Of a stretch of DNA of 64,000 bases, positions 1 through 10,483 are shown piece after piece. This DNA comes from Aradus depressus. Taxonomy: Eukaryota; Arthropoda; Insecta; Hemiptera; Aradidae. The stretch lies in assembly GCA_963662175.1 (NCBI GenBank), contig OY759215.1:25223079-25287078 (forward strand). The letters run 5' to 3'. Both the position numbers and the translations under genes were made by a program. The first letter of the stretch is position 1. The number at the start of each line of letters is the position of its first letter. The notes under the pieces are model-generated. The model worked only from the letters and a program-made list of their open reading frames with translations. It made no database searches and had not been told where the DNA came from.

Positions 1-74
1 TTTCTCTATTCTTTTTTTTAAAGAGATTTTTGATTAAGTCATAAATATTTGCGGTACCTTGTAAAAGTGTACTT

Positions 75-152
75 AGGTGGATTTGTATTTAGTGTATAAG
101 GGTAATGGTTAAGAGGTGGATTTGTATTTAGTGTATAAGGGTAATGGTTAAG
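75..152. repeat. 39-bp perfect tandem duplication
   Basis: Two identical adjacent 39-base units beginning AGGTGGATTTG (75-113 and 114-152). The sequence before it (1-50) resembles the R3 family seen near 31.9 kb and 42.5 kb. No gene is visible here. Confidence 0.9.
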
Positions 153-350
153 GAACCTTATTGTATGATTGTACCTCTGTATTTGCGACTGTTATAATAA
201 ACTCTTCTTTTTCTTCTTCTTCTTGAAGACTTTACATATATATATATTTTTTTTTTTTTTCTTCACTATTACAAGGACAGACACAGGACTTTGCAATGGA
301 ATGCTGATCTTAAATATTTTATAAATAAATGTCGGAAAAAAAAAAAAAAG

Positions 351-490
351 GTAAATGTTCATGAATGGATGAGGAGGTAGTGTGTTGTGGTTACTAGATG
401 TCTGTTATCTGGTTTGATGGATGATCAAAGGAGAGAACAGGTTCTGTAATCCCTTCTTCACCCTCCTCTCCTTCATTCTCCCGTTTTATC
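351..490 (+). repeat. 140-bp dispersed duplicate, copy 1
   Basis: Nearly identical to 2076-2215, with weaker similarity on both sides (about 290-530 against 1985-2255). Both copies are in the same orientation, 1.7 kb apart, and flank the 49-bp array and an R1 composite. The shared unit ends in a pyrimidine-rich stretch. No coding signal. Confidence 0.85.
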
Positions 491-675
491 AGAGATACAC
501 GAGTATTAAACAAATAGTTGAACTATACAACAAACATTTCATTGATGTGTGATGAAGAACGCTGAACTTCGGACTGACTCTGAACTAAAAAAAGGATAGA
601 AAAAAAAAAAGTTCAACGATTTTTTGTTGACATAACATATATTTTGCTCGGTTCATTATTCCTAGACAAGAAACT

Positions 676-1205
676 TGTGTCTGCGCCGACCACTTTCCCA
701 CTAAAGCTGACTCACTCAGTGTATTGTGTCTTCTCCGACCACTTTTCCATTAAAGCTGACTCAGTCAGTATATTGTGTCTTCTCCGACCACTTTTCCACT
801 AAAGCTGACTCACTCAGTGTATTGTGTCTTCTCCGACCACTTTTCCACTAAAACTGACTCACTCAGTGTATTGTGTCTTCTCCGACCACTTTTCCATTAA
901 AGCTGACTCAGTCAGTATATTGTGTCTTCTCCGACCACTTTTCCACTAAAGCTGACTTACTCAGTGTATTGTGTCTTCTCCGACCACTTTTCCAGTAAAG
1001 CTGACTCACTCAGTGTATTGTGTCTTCTCCGACCACTTTTCCACTAAAACTGACTCACTCAGTGTATTGTGTCTTCTCCGACCACTTTTCCACTAAAGCT
1101 GACTCAGTCAGTATATTGTGTCTTCTCCGACCACTTTTCCACTAAAGCTGACTCATTCAGTGTATTGTGTCTTCTCCGACCACTTTTCCACTGAAACTGA
1201 CTAAA
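676..1205. repeat. 49-bp tandem array, about 11 units
   Basis: Units start TGTGTCTTCTCCGACCAC and repeat every 49 bases. Unit types alternate: one ends CAGTCAGTATAT (units 2, 5 and 9), the rest end CACTCAGTGTAT, and an AAAACTG variant falls in units 4 and 8 (GAAACTG in 11). The variant order suggests amplification of 3-4-unit blocks. It abuts an R1 copy. Confidence 0.92.
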
Positions 1206-1720
1206 GAGGGGGGAAGTTATATAATCAGTCAGAAATTCGATATTGAGTTTTCACCGGAATTTCATGTTTTCCAACAGCCTGATTAATAAAATAAATAAAA
1301 TAAAATTGTCGATGAATCACTGAGTATCTACTCCACAGCACCAATTAACGCTCTCCCTCCAAAGTTAATCTACCGTCACTAAAACTTAATATTGTATGTC
1401 AATACATTCATTCTATCGGCAGTTATTAGAGGTTTTGTGTTAAACTTTCCCCCTAATATTCCCCCTTTCCCTTTGGTCGATTTGGCTGAAAATCAATATA
1501 GATGTAGGTAGTCATTAGGGGGGTTCTGTACATACTTATAAAGACGACATATTTCGTTTCATTTTTGGAATCAGGAGGTCGGAAAACATGAAATTCCGTT
1601 GTATCTGAGGAAGTAAAAATTCTGTGTGTGTGGGTTCCTGTGATCACGATAACTCCAGATAGAATGAATGTATCAACACGAAATTTTATAAGGATTAACT
1701 ATCCGCGAAATCGGCCGAGG
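1206..1720. repeat. R1 composite (head on +, then inverted copy)
   Basis: An R1 head (GGGGAAGTTATATAATC) on + is followed from about 1305 by R1 tail and modules in reverse orientation, including the recurring ATCGGCAGTTATTAG motif. From about 1620 a forward R1 module resumes. R1 fragments are thus joined head to head. The short ORF readings here are by-products of the repeat. Confidence 0.75.
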
Positions 1721-1774
1721 AGAGAGAATTAGAGGAAGGAACTCAATCCAAAGACATCTAAAGCTCATACTGTT

Positions 1775-1930
1775 ACATATCCGAATACATTTTTGGGATC
1801 ATTGTAACAAAATTAATAAAACAAATAAAATCAAAGAAGTTGTTTAACATTTATATTGTCTAATTCTATAAAAATATGTACATATACCGGTTTTGGTTTA
1901 CGCCATCATCATTACAACGTTCAGTAGTGA
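1775..1930 (-). repeat. R4 repeat with decayed hammerhead-like core
   Basis: Matches R4 at 20165-20310 and 34685-34885. Minus strand 1881-1916 reads TGATGA, a GGCGTAAACC hairpin, then AAAACCGGTA. This is the R4 hammerhead-like core with its invariant C and G positions mutated, so it is probably inactive. Confidence 0.6.
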
Positions 1931-2075
1931 TGATCTCACGATGGATTCTATTGTATCCTTTCTTTTGGCTGATATCTCTATGGACAATGGAATGCTGATG
2001 AACGTAAATATTTTTCGATTTTCTTCTTTTATTTTTTCTTCATAATAATTTCGTAATAAATTTCAAAAAATAACT

Positions 2076-2215
2076 GTAAATGTTCATGAATGGATGAGGA
2101 GGTAGTGGGTTGTGGTTACTAGATGTCTGTTATCTGATTTGATGGATGATCAAAGGAGAGAACAGGTTCTGTAATCCCTTCTTCACCCTCCTCTCCTTCA
2201 TTCTCCCGTTTTATC
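2076..2215 (+). repeat. 140-bp dispersed duplicate, copy 2
   Basis: Second copy of the 351-490 unit, same orientation. Downstream it shares the ACAAATAGTTGAACTATACAA segment with copy 1. Confidence 0.85.
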
Positions 2216-2611
2216 TGAAGATCCTGTATTATACAAATAGTTGAACTATACAATGTAAACGAGTATACTTTCATTGTGTGAGAAGGCGATCCTGGCTGGG
2301 CCACTGAGAAAAAGGAATGCCGATCTTCGGCTACGTGCGTGAAGTTTCTCTGACATAGGGTTATGTCAATATTATGATTTCGTTAGAAAAGCTAGATAAT
2401 TAATACTACCACAAACATTTTTCCGATTTTTTTCAACACCCAATATAATTTACCAATAGAACAATGTCAGTTGTGTGAATAAAATTTCGTCATTTCCGTT
2501 TTAGATAATAGTTTGAAAAACTCTATGAGCAATAAGAAATAATATTGCATGTACAATAAAAAAACAGGTTTATTCAATTTCAATAGGAAGATAACGGTAT
2601 CAAAGTCTGGT

Positions 2612-2810
2612 CAGTAAATTATTGTGATTCATGCCCGGGCTTTAGGGCCATATTGAGCTACTCGCCGGGCCATACAGAGCTGATCAGCGGCCCATATTGA
2701 GCCGCTCGGCGGCCCGTATTGAGCCTCGGCGGGCCATATAAAGCCGCTTGGCGGGCAGTATTGAGCCGCTCGGCGGGCCGTACTGAGCCGCTCGGTGGGC
2801 CCCCGCGCTG
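2612..2810 (-). repeat. SINE1 3' fragment running into a GC-rich 22-bp array
   Basis: 2612-2655 is the 3' end of SINE1 in reverse (CATGCCCGGGCTTTA). It continues into about seven imperfect 22-base units around GCCGCTCGGCGGGCC(G/A)TA. This is the most GC-rich patch in an AT-rich window. The unit resembles the adjoining SINE1 sequence GGTCATATCGCCTACTACC, so the array may have grown from the SINE; that is inference. Confidence 0.7.
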
Positions 2811-2814
2811 TAGT

Positions 2815-3220
2815 TTATTCATCCCTGCACTATTGGTGGACGTTCCTCAAAATTTTACTGGGTGTGTATTAACACATTTCAAAGTTTTACCACCTATGAG
2901 GTAAAAACTTTTCTGGTCCTTTAATAACCGAGTGATGAAGACGTACAGTTTTATTAGACTTTTTCAGTGGTGGAAAGTTTTCCCATAAAGAGCAAAGTAA
3001 CCCTGTTTTACGGGGTTACTTTAATCATTAAAACAAAAATGGATCGCGAGTTACTAAAACGACTCAAATATTTTCGCCAAATTGTGTGTTTGTGAATGTA
3101 TTCTCAACAATGAATTGTTCATTGCTTTCGGTTTACCTCTGAAACCAATTTACCGATTTGGTGACTTCTGACGTATCGTACTTCCGCCTTTCCTTAAGGA
3201 TCGGCTAAAAATCCACAAGT
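2815..3220. other. No gene seen; one perfect hairpin
   Basis: Holds R1-like scraps and a hairpin at 2994-3022 (AAAGTAACCC pairing with GGGTTACTTT, 9-base loop). No recognisable coding sequence. Confidence 0.6.
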
Positions 3221-3475
3221 AGTTAGTTAATGTGACTCATGCCTGGGCTTTAACTACGTGGTCACATCGCCTACTACCAGAGCGCTCTTTCATTGCTCGA
3301 CTCTACAGTGGGAGTCCTAAATGTTGCCTACTCACCGTTACCTAGGGTAGGATGTCAGGTACTCAATGACGAGTACCTGGTCATTGTACAGGCTCGGGAC
3401 CATCGCTTAACGTCCCATTCGAAGTACGTTGTGCTCAAGGTTTTTTCACCTTCCAGATAAAAAAACAAATGGGTT
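3221..3475 (-). repeat. SINE1 copy, 5'-truncated
   Basis: Reverse orientation: tail (AACTAACTA side) at 3221, then ATGCCTGGGCTTTAACTAC, the GAGCGCTCT segment, TACCTAGGGTAGG and CGTTAAGCGATGGTCCCGAG read on minus. The tRNA-like head is missing. Confidence 0.85.
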
Positions 3476-3528
3476 TTTTTTACACGACCACTCCGCTACG
3501 GACACCCTCGTATGGATTTACATATTGA

Positions 3529-4112
3529 ATTTCGTTTCGATACATTCATTACTAGGCAGTTATTTGGGTTTTTATTTCGAGTTCCTCCCCAATTCTTTGC
3601 AAGGACATTGTCCAGGAATGGATAGTGGGAAAATGCCAACAACGTTTTTCACGAAATTCGGATGGCGGAAGAGAAAGAATAACCCGAGCTGTTCATGCTG
3701 GAGCATCGAGTTTGTAGAATATGACCGGATAATACCTCGGATTGACGGGACCTGCGACAGCTTTGTTACGCCGGCTTCTCGGCTCCTGACGGACTCGGGA
3801 CTGATCCCCCAGATTGACAGGACGGTGGTCGCCCCAACTCGCTAAAATAAAGGATACACATATAAAATTCCCTTTCGATATATACTTCAAATATAGTGTT
3901 CACAGTCACAGACAGACAGGATGGGGGATGGGAAGTGTGCTCAACTCAAAAATTCCCAATATCTGCCGTTATGATGTATGTAACGACACAAAATTTAGTA
4001 TGAGGATTCAGAAGCCACTATGTAAATCAAATATTGAGTTTTAGGCCCTTGTAGTAGATTGGCTTTGGAGAGAGAGCGAAAACTTATTTGATAAATTCGT
4101 GCTGGAAGTAAA
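3529..4112. repeat. R1 fragments around an unclassified 240-bp segment
   Basis: 3529-3600 is R1 in reverse. 3920-4112 is an R1 tail on +, ending at the GCTGG-AAGT terminus. 3615-3840 between them is not assigned; it is part of a 138-residue open frame from 3429 with no motif I recognise, and it holds two similar segments (CGGATTGACGGGACC and CAGATTGACAGGACGG). Confidence 0.6.
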
Positions 4113-4238
4113 CAATTATCTGATTGAGTAATTATCTCATTGGCCATGTAAGTTCTATGGTTTCTTTTGTTTTGTAAATCATAATCGAATACAGAAAACC
4201 ACATGTCTTCATTGACAGGTAGATACAAATGTGTAGTT

Positions 4239-4395
4239 ATGTCTCATGCCGCGCTCTTTCGTCGCTCTGGACATGAGCCCGACTCTACAGTGTGAGTCCT
4301 AAATATTGCCTACCCAGGTTTATCCAACGTGTACCTGACATCGTACAGGCTGGGGACCATCGCCTGACGTCCCACCCGAAGGATGGCGTGCTTCT
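4239..4395 (-). repeat. SINE1 fragment with internal deletion
   Basis: Reverse SINE1: CTCATGCC joins directly to GCGCTCTTTCGTCGCTCTGG, skipping the segment normally between them. It continues to the CGTACAGGCTGGGGACC region. Confidence 0.8.
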
Positions 4396-4580
4396 TCCTG
4401 GTTCTGAACCTCTATAAGGATGCAGTTGTTCTCTGTTTTGCAATTTTCAATTGTATACAGTACGTACGTCATTCCGTTATCAAGGTAGACGAGTGAGCCA
4501 GAAATTAAATGGGGACTTTGACCTTCGTACAGATTTTTACTCTATAAAACATTCCGGTCTTTTTCAGTAATTGACAATTT

Positions 4581-4789
4581 TTATTTTTATTTTTTTTTTG
4601 GCTTTATGTACGGTGCATATTAGCCATGTAAATGTGTTATATATAGTTATTTACAACATCCATGGCCCCGGGAGGGAGTTCTATCTACGAAATAAAACTC
4701 ACTCCCAGACGGGATTCGAACCCGCAAACCATGGTGAGACCATGCGACCAAAGCTCTACGCTCTAGCCCGCACGGCCACCATGGCCCCC
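4581..4789 (-). repeat. SINE2 full-length copy with 13-bp target duplication
   Basis: On minus: a tRNA-like head with A-box-like TGGCCGTGCGGGCTAGAGCG and B-box GGTTCGAATCCC, a body of about 120 bases, and an A-rich tail. It is flanked by perfect repeats TAATTGACAATTT (4568-4580 and 4790-4802), the mark of target-primed reverse transcription. The head resembles class II tRNA (Leu/Ser). It is a SINE, not a tRNA gene, since a second copy with the same body lies at 52921-53130. Confidence 0.92.
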
Positions 4790-4944
4790 TAATTGACAAT
4801 TTGTCGATGGTTAGATAATTATTAATGAACAATTAATAGACTAGGAGTTGTTATTTATTTGCGGTAAATCTGGTCCTTCTAGTTTTCCCGGTGCGAATTG
4901 ATCAACTATGTTTTTGTTCTCCCTTACACCACAATATATCATTA

Positions 4945-5350
4945 CTGACGATGTAATGAATGTATCGACTGTTTATGTATCCAGAACCCCATAAGGACGA
5001 CTCTTATTGATTTACTGCCAAAGAGGGAGAGGATTGGGACAGCCTTAACCCAAAAACTCGACTACTGTCGATGTAATGAATATAATATATAATGAATATA
5101 ATATATTCATTACATCGACAGTAGTCGAGTTTTTGGGTCGACTGAATGTCGTGTCGATATTATCGACACGACATTCAGTATGGGTCCAGTACCCGACCTC
5201 TCGATTTACAGCCAATGAGAAGGTGGGAGGCTGAATTCAAAAATCCTAATAACTGAGAATGTAATGAATATATCGACACAAAATTAAGAGTTCAGAGGCC
5301 CATATGTAAGTCTACTAATTGATTGATTCATGCTAAGGAAGTACATTGCT
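4945..5350 (+). repeat. R1 copy interrupted by two palindromes
   Basis: R1 modules (GATGTAATGAATGTATCGAC) on + end at GGAAGTACATTGC. Inside are two adjacent perfect inverted repeats: arms 5048-5084/5102-5138 (37 bases) and 5142-5159/5161-5178 (18 bases). Both arms are R1 sequence, so they are snapbacks within the element. Confidence 0.8.
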
Positions 5351-5475
5351 AGTTTTTTTTTTTGTTTTTTTCATTTTTGGTTGGTGCGGTTTTATCATTA
5401 GGTGCGAAGAACCACTCTGGTTATTAACACCCTACCGCTATTTATTGTCTTTAATATGCCAAGGCACTCTTACTA

Positions 5476-5610
5476 ATGCGATTAACGGGAACAAATACCA
5501 TGAGACGAGAACAGCCATGGTGGGATCCTACAAGAGGCCAGGGTAGGGGTTACCAGGGTGGTCCAAGGCACAGGGAGAGATCAGGGGACAAGAATGTGAG
5601 GGAGGCCATT
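5476..5610 (+). other. Unrecognised open segment rich in Arg/Gly
   Basis: Between R1 fragments, one + frame reads REQPWWDPTRGQGRGYQGG and continues with PRHRERSGDK. It has RGG-like composition and is less AT-rich than its surroundings. It runs into R1 sequence near 5605. There is no conserved domain or clear splice site. It could be an exon remnant or chance. Confidence 0.2.
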
Positions 5611-6036
5611 TTTGGAATCAAAGGGTTGGAAAATATAAAATTCCGGAGAAAACTCAATATCGAATTTAACCGATTACATAACTTATTCTCCACGCCCTAC
5701 AGCTGGTGATGTAAAATTTGATTGGGGAAGTGTGATAGTAGTGTATAAAGGCCGGTTCTATCACAAGATGTGGTGGGATCTGTGACAACTTTTGACCCTT
5801 CCCCCACCCACCCATCCCCCCACCATTACTTCCTGTGTCAGGTTATGTTATCCTCTACCCCCCCCCCCCAATGTAACCTCCCCATGTGGTTTTATATGTC
5901 AGGATATCGAGTGTACAAAATATCTTACTCAGAGGCGTGTTGATACATTGGTTACTTCAACAGTTATTAGGAGTTTTGAGTTGTGCCTTCTCTTCTGATC
6001 CTGCGCTTCCCTTTGACCGATTTCGCTGAACATTTA
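5605..6036 (-). repeat. R1 fragments in reverse orientation
   Basis: 5605-5700 is the R1 head in reverse (GGAAAATATAAAATTCCG to CCGATTACATAACTT). 5928-6036 is an R1 module. 5790-5890 between them is pyrimidine-rich with a C9 run. Confidence 0.7.
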
Positions 6037-6059
6037 TACGTGTTGATAAAAAATAAGAA

Positions 6060-6425
6060 AAAGTAGATGGAATAAACAGAGAAAAAGAATTGAAGGAAAG
6101 AGAAAAGGTGACAAAAACTAGGAGTAGATAGAGTGGATAGAAAGAGGATTAAAGACAAAGGAAAAGGAAGGATTGAAGAAACGAAAAAAGGTAACAAGAG
6201 ATGGAAGTGGATAGAGAGAGGATTAAAGAGAAAGAAAAAGAAAGGATTGAAGATAAAAGGAAAGGTAACAAGAGATGGGAGTGGATAGAGAGGATTAAAG
6301 AAAAAGAAAAAGGTAGGATTGAAGATAAAAGGAAAGGTAACAAGAGATGGGAGTGGATAGAGAGGATTAAAGAAAAAGAAAAAGGTAGGATTGAAGTAAA
6401 GGGGAAAATTAAGAAGCGACAGTAG
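6060..6425. repeat. Purine-rich 72-bp tandem array
   Basis: About four imperfect 72-base units, almost all A and G on the + strand (AGAGGATTAAAGAAAAAGAA). Because 72 is divisible by 3, a + frame stays open and repeats a 24-residue Lys/Arg/Glu unit, and the minus strand gives Phe/Leu-rich frames. These are compositional artefacts, not genes. Confidence 0.88.
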
Positions 6426-6637
6426 AGATAAAGAGGGAAATTCCTCTGTTTCAGAAAGAGAGATAGTAAAATAGTTGTGATATGATGGAGACAATAAAAG
6501 GAAAAAGTAGTGGAAAGAAAGCCAACCAACCTGTCTTGTTTGTAATGTTCCATTTCCAGTCTTTGTGGGTTTGTTCATGGTTACTACGAGTATAAAGTCT
6601 GAATTAAAGAAATGATATTAGGTACATGACAAACATA

Positions 6638-6850
6638 CTAGTTAGTTATTGTAACTCATGCCCGGGCTTTAACTACTAGGACATATTGCCTATTAACAGA
6701 GCGCTCTTTTGGACATGAGCCCGACTATACAGTGTCCTAAATTCTACCTACTCAGGTTTATTCACCTAGGGTAGGGGGTCTTTAATGAGTACCTCGTAAT
6801 GGCTGAGGACCATAGCGTAACGTCTCATCCGAAGGATGGCGAGCTCATGG
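6638..6850 (-). repeat. SINE1 fragment
   Basis: Reverse SINE1 from its AACTAACTAG-type tail through GCCCGGGC, AGAGCGCTC, CACCTAGGG and the TCCGAAGGATGGC segment. The tRNA head is absent. Confidence 0.82.
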
Positions 6851-7049
6851 CCAAAAATGGACTTGTACTCTTTTTCCCACCCATCAAAGATATATTCAAC
6901 TAATGGAATTTTAGGATGAATGCTGAAAGTTGTTCCGTTAGACGTTTCCCACCATCGTCGTCATCGACGGGGATTCTTTGCAATGCTCTTGTGTTAAAAA
7001 AGAAAAATAAAAAAAAGTGATGTGCTTCCTGGCCATAACAGGATTTTCT

Positions 7050-7200
7050 TATACCAACCACTTTTGTTCAAATTCATTACTTACTGGCGTTATTGGTTAT
7101 ATGAAAGTAATGTGTTGGCGTCAACGGTTTTCTTTGTCATTATACAGCGTAATTCTGAGAGTGACTTTCATTTACACAGCAAATCCATTATGATTGGGGG
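7050..7200 (+). repeat. R3 fragment
   Basis: Shares TTACTGGCGTTATTGGTTATA, AGTAATGTGTTGGC and CAGCGTAATTCTGAGAGTG with 12720-12800 (reverse), 35045-35120 (reverse) and 42050-42140. The 114-residue open frame over it has no recognisable domain. Confidence 0.75.
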
Positions 7201-7375
7201 AAGTGATCTGACAATAGTAGTTGGTTTAAGAAACTCCGATTATGGCTACATCACATTTATATTCATACTAGCAGTAATACCTTTGACTTTTCTCCCAATA
7301 TCTCCTATAAGTCTATTCAATTACTCGACAGTACTTTCAGTATTTTCAATAGTCCTTCAACTGTAGTAACGCTAG

Positions 7376-7950
7376 TAAGTTTTTAGGACCCCTGGGCACC
7401 ACAGCTAGTATGCGCCTTTCAACGGCGGAAACCGCAGCTAGTGAATACTTAGCATCACTGGACATCTTAACCAGTGCGTACTTAAGAACGCTTGTGACCA
7501 CAGCTAGTATGTGCCTTGCAACGGCGGACCCCACACCTAGTACGAAGTTAGGAACGCTGGGCATCACAGCTAGTAAGTGCCTTGCAACAGCGGACCCCAC
7601 AGATAGTACGTTTTTAGGAACGCTGGGCCCTACAGCTATTAAGTGCCTTGCAACAGCGGACCCCACAGCTAGTACGTAGTTAGAACCACTGGGCATCACA
7701 GCTAGTATGTGTTTTGCAACGGCGGACCCCACAGCTAGTACGTAGTTAAATACGCTGGGCCACACTGCTAGCGCCTTGCAACAACGGACCCCACAACTAG
7801 TGCATAGTTAGGAACGCTGGGGCTGAGCACTACAGCTAGTAAGTGCCTTGCAACAGCGGACCCCACAGCTAGTACGATATTAGGAACGCTGGGCATCACA
7901 GCTAGTAAATGTCTTGCAACAGTGAACCCCACAGCGAATACATAGTTACT
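7376..7950. repeat. 66-bp tandem array, about 8-9 units
   Basis: Units such as GCCTTGCAACAGCGGACCCC plus ACAGCTAGTACG repeat about every 66 bases. Since 66 is a multiple of 3, long frames stay open on both strands (89 residues on +, 139 on -, the latter repeating VGSAVARH). Repeat artefacts rather than proteins. Confidence 0.9.
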
Positions 7951-7954
7951 ACTA

Positions 7955-8806
7955 CTACATGTGAAATTCATGACAATCCGATTACCCTTCAATCATTCAG
8001 CATTATTTTTATGCTGAGCCCCCCCCCCCCCCCCTCCCCCTGTCAAATTTTTAAGATATCACAGTGTATGTTTCCATTTGGCCATCAAGAATACTACATG
8101 TGAAATTACATGACAATCCGATCATCCGTTAATGACCTATCACTATACTATCTTCAAATTTAGGCCTACCCCCATAACCCCCCTCCCGTTCACAATTTTT
8201 TGACGTCAACACACCCTATTTTTCTATTTGGCCTTTATGAATACTACATGTGAAATTCCATGACAATCCGATCATCCGTTAATGACCTATCACTATCTTC
8301 AAATTTAGGCCTACCTCCATAACCCCCCTCCCGTTCACAATTTTTTAACGTCACACACCCTATTTTTCTATTTGGCCTTTATGAATACTACATGTGAAAT
8401 TTCGTGACAATCCGATCATTCGTTAATGACTTATCACTATACTTATACTTAGGCCCCCATCAACCCACCCTCCCGTTCAAAATTTTGTGACACATACACC
8501 CTATATTTCTATTTGGCTTTTAAGAATACTACATGTGAAATTCCATGACAATACGACCAACCTGTAATGAGCTAGCACTATATTTATACTTAGCAGCCCC
8601 CCCTCCCGTACAAAATTTTGAGCCGTCACACCGCCTATTTTTCTATTTTGGCCTTCAGGAATACTACATGTGAAATTTCGTGACAATACGACCAACCGTT
8701 AAAGAGTTAGCTCTGTATTTATACTTAGGCCCCCCCACAACCCCCCCTCCCGTTCAAAATTTTGGGACGCCACATAGCCTATTATTCAATCGGGCTCAGA
8801 AGAATG
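7955..8806 (+). repeat. ~140-bp array made of the element's own 3' module
   Basis: About six units start near TACTACATGTGAAATT, contain TGACAATCCGA and a CCCCCCTCCCGTTCA stretch, and end TTTGGCCTTTATGAA. The next segment (8807 on) begins GCTACATGTGATGTTTCATG and runs into the element's terminal region, so the array is a multiplication of that terminal module. Unit lengths vary from about 135 to 157. Confidence 0.85.
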
Positions 8807-8944
8807 CTACATGTGATGTTTCATGAAGATCCGTCCAGCGGTTTGGGCGTGATGCTGGAACAAACAAACACACCCCGTTTCAGCTTTATTAATATAGATT
8901 TTCCAATAAAAAAATTTAAACATTATTTAGAAATATTTTCTAAA

Positions 8945-9190
8945 TAGAGACATTCTTCTTTCTGTGAAGCGCTGTAAACGTTGTTCATATTGATCCAATC
9001 TCAAGTGTGTAATTTGCACATTTGACATCTTCATTTCAAATTTCAATTTCTCAAAACTCTCACAAAGTTGCAATCACATACACACCGACCGACGGCTGTA
9101 CGTACATCATCGCGAAAATTCACTTGATTTAGGATTTTCGCACGATTACTAAGAGTACTAGTATAAGAAAGTAAATTCGGACGCTGGTTT
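8945..9190 (+). repeat. R3 3'-terminal fragment
   Basis: Carries CTCACAAAGTTGCAATCACATACACAC, then ATCATCGCGAAAAT, and ends TAGTATAAGAAAGTAAA, the R3 terminus also seen at 59775-59785. Confidence 0.75.
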
Positions 9191-9234
9191 TAGATCATAT
9201 TTGGCAATAACCATTCAGGCCTGAATTCTCTTAG

Positions 9235-9312
9235 ACTACCTCTTATCCGGCGCACAATAATCCACCGCACCGGATTATCCTGCTGTACTCCGGCAGGATT
9301 TTTTTTTTTTTT
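9235..9312. repeat. Possible pogo/Tigger-like terminus remnant
   Basis: Contains TCTTATCCGGCGCACAATAATC and ACCGGATTATCC, reminiscent of the CCGGATTATC motif at the clearer pogo-like end at 60074. No inverted partner or target duplication was found. Confidence 0.3.
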
Positions 9313-9667
9313 TTTCGTTGTATTTTCCTCCATTTTAATTTAATATGGTTTTATCAGTCGGAACAAAAACTAATTAGAAATATGTGGAAGGAGATGTGAA
9401 ATCGAGCTCCAGGAGGCAGTCTGGCTCCAGCAGATATATAATTACATTAAACACATAGAGCTACCTATGGAGCTATCCCTTTGAGATATTTTCTTGGAAA
9501 ACAGATAATGAACTCTGTGGTGGAAACTCTATTTATTTTAGTTTTCAACCACACTTCTCCATTTAGGTTCTAATTCGACGTCAGATGGTCCTTGCGCTGT
9601 TATTTATCATTTTATCGCGATTAATAGTAGTAGACAACCATTCTATCTATCGAATATATATATATAT

Positions 9668-10233
9668 AAATAACTAGTTACCTACTTAATGTGACAAATG
9701 CCTGGGCTTTCACTAAGAGATCATATCGCCAGAGCGTTCTTTTGTCGTTCTGAACATGAGCCCATTTCTAATGTGTGATGTCTCCTGAACATGTTTTAAA
9801 CCATTTTCGCGATGCCTGTCTGAACTTATGTGAGCGTTCTAACTCAAAAATAATTTCACCTATGAACTTGAAATTTGAAATGAAGATTTCACATGTGCTT
9901 GCTACCTTAGATTCTCATTAGGTTTTGTCCGAGATCGGACGAAAATTGAGAAATAACTAGTTACCTACTTAATGTGACAAATGCCTGGGCTTTCACTAAG
10001 AGATCATATCGCCAGAGCGTTCTTTTGTCGTTCTGAACATGAGCCCATTTCTAATGTGTGATGTCTCCTGAACATGTTTTAAACCATTTTCGCGATGCCT
10101 GTCTGAACTTATGTGAGCGTTCTAACTCAAAAATAATTTCACCTATGAACTTGAAATTTGAAATGAAGATTTCACATGTGCTTGCTACCTTAGATTCTCA
10201 TTAGGTTTTGTCCGAGATCGGACGAAAATTGAG
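9668..10233. repeat. Exact 283-bp tandem duplication
   Basis: 9668-9950 and 9951-10233 look identical at every base. Each unit holds a reversed SINE1 3' fragment (TGCCTGGGCTTTCACTAAGA) and R3 sequence (GTTTTGTCCGAGATCGGACG). Identity across diverged repeats implies a very recent duplication or an assembly artefact. Confidence 0.9.
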
Positions 10234-10483
10234 ACCCCTTTACTACGGGGGCTAAGTACGTCTTATAAAATACCGCTTATATTTATGACCTAATCATAAT
10301 TCTCTTTAAACAAAAGTTGTAGAGAAACGGAGAGCACATTTATATGAAATACTATTTTTTGCAAGCTGGCCGATTTTCGAAATATTACGTCCAAAATATC
10401 GTTTTGAGTCCTTTTTTTCTAGATTTCACAGGTTGTAAAATAAAATATAGTTTGACCTCTCTCTCACATATTTTATTAATTTT

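Larger units (their letters stand above)
7265..8905 (+). mobile_element. Unclassified element with two internal tandem arrays
   Basis: The left end (ACTAGCAGTAATACC, then CCCAATATCTCCTATAAG and CTCGACAGTA) matches 13318-13410. The right end (GATCCGTCCAGCGGTTTGGG, AACAAACAAACAC, CAGCTTTATTAATATAGAT) resembles ends common to insect RTE-type or related elements. Between them lie a 66-bp array (7376-7950) and a ~140-bp array (7955-8806). No transposase or RT frame remains. Classification rests on recalled end motifs and is tentative. Confidence 0.6.

Noticed and set aside
676..1205. CRISPR-like look of short direct repeats (also at 50226, 53993 and 60866)
   Set aside because: Units are head-to-tail with no unique spacers, and the context is eukaryotic transposon-rich DNA. 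These are satellites.
2994..3022. Rho-independent-terminator-like hairpin
   Set aside because: The setting is eukaryotic; a 10-bp hairpin next to T residues has no terminator role to support here.
3429..3845. 138-residue + ORF
   Set aside because: It begins in a SINE1 copy and continues through an R1 fragment; only 3615-3840 is not repeat and shows no domain.
4700..4789. tRNA gene (minus strand, Leu/Ser-like, good B box)
   Set aside because: The same sequence with a shared 120-base body and A tail recurs at 52921-53130 and is flanked by a 13-bp target duplication, so it is the head of a SINE.
6149..6578. Phe/Leu-rich minus ORFs of 134-203 residues resembling membrane proteins
   Set aside because: They are the complement of a purine-rich 72-bp array; hydrophobicity comes from T-rich composition.
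7346..7765. 139-residue minus frame with VGSAVARH repeats
   Set aside because: A 66-bp tandem array; both strands are open for the same reason and the flanks are transposon sequence.
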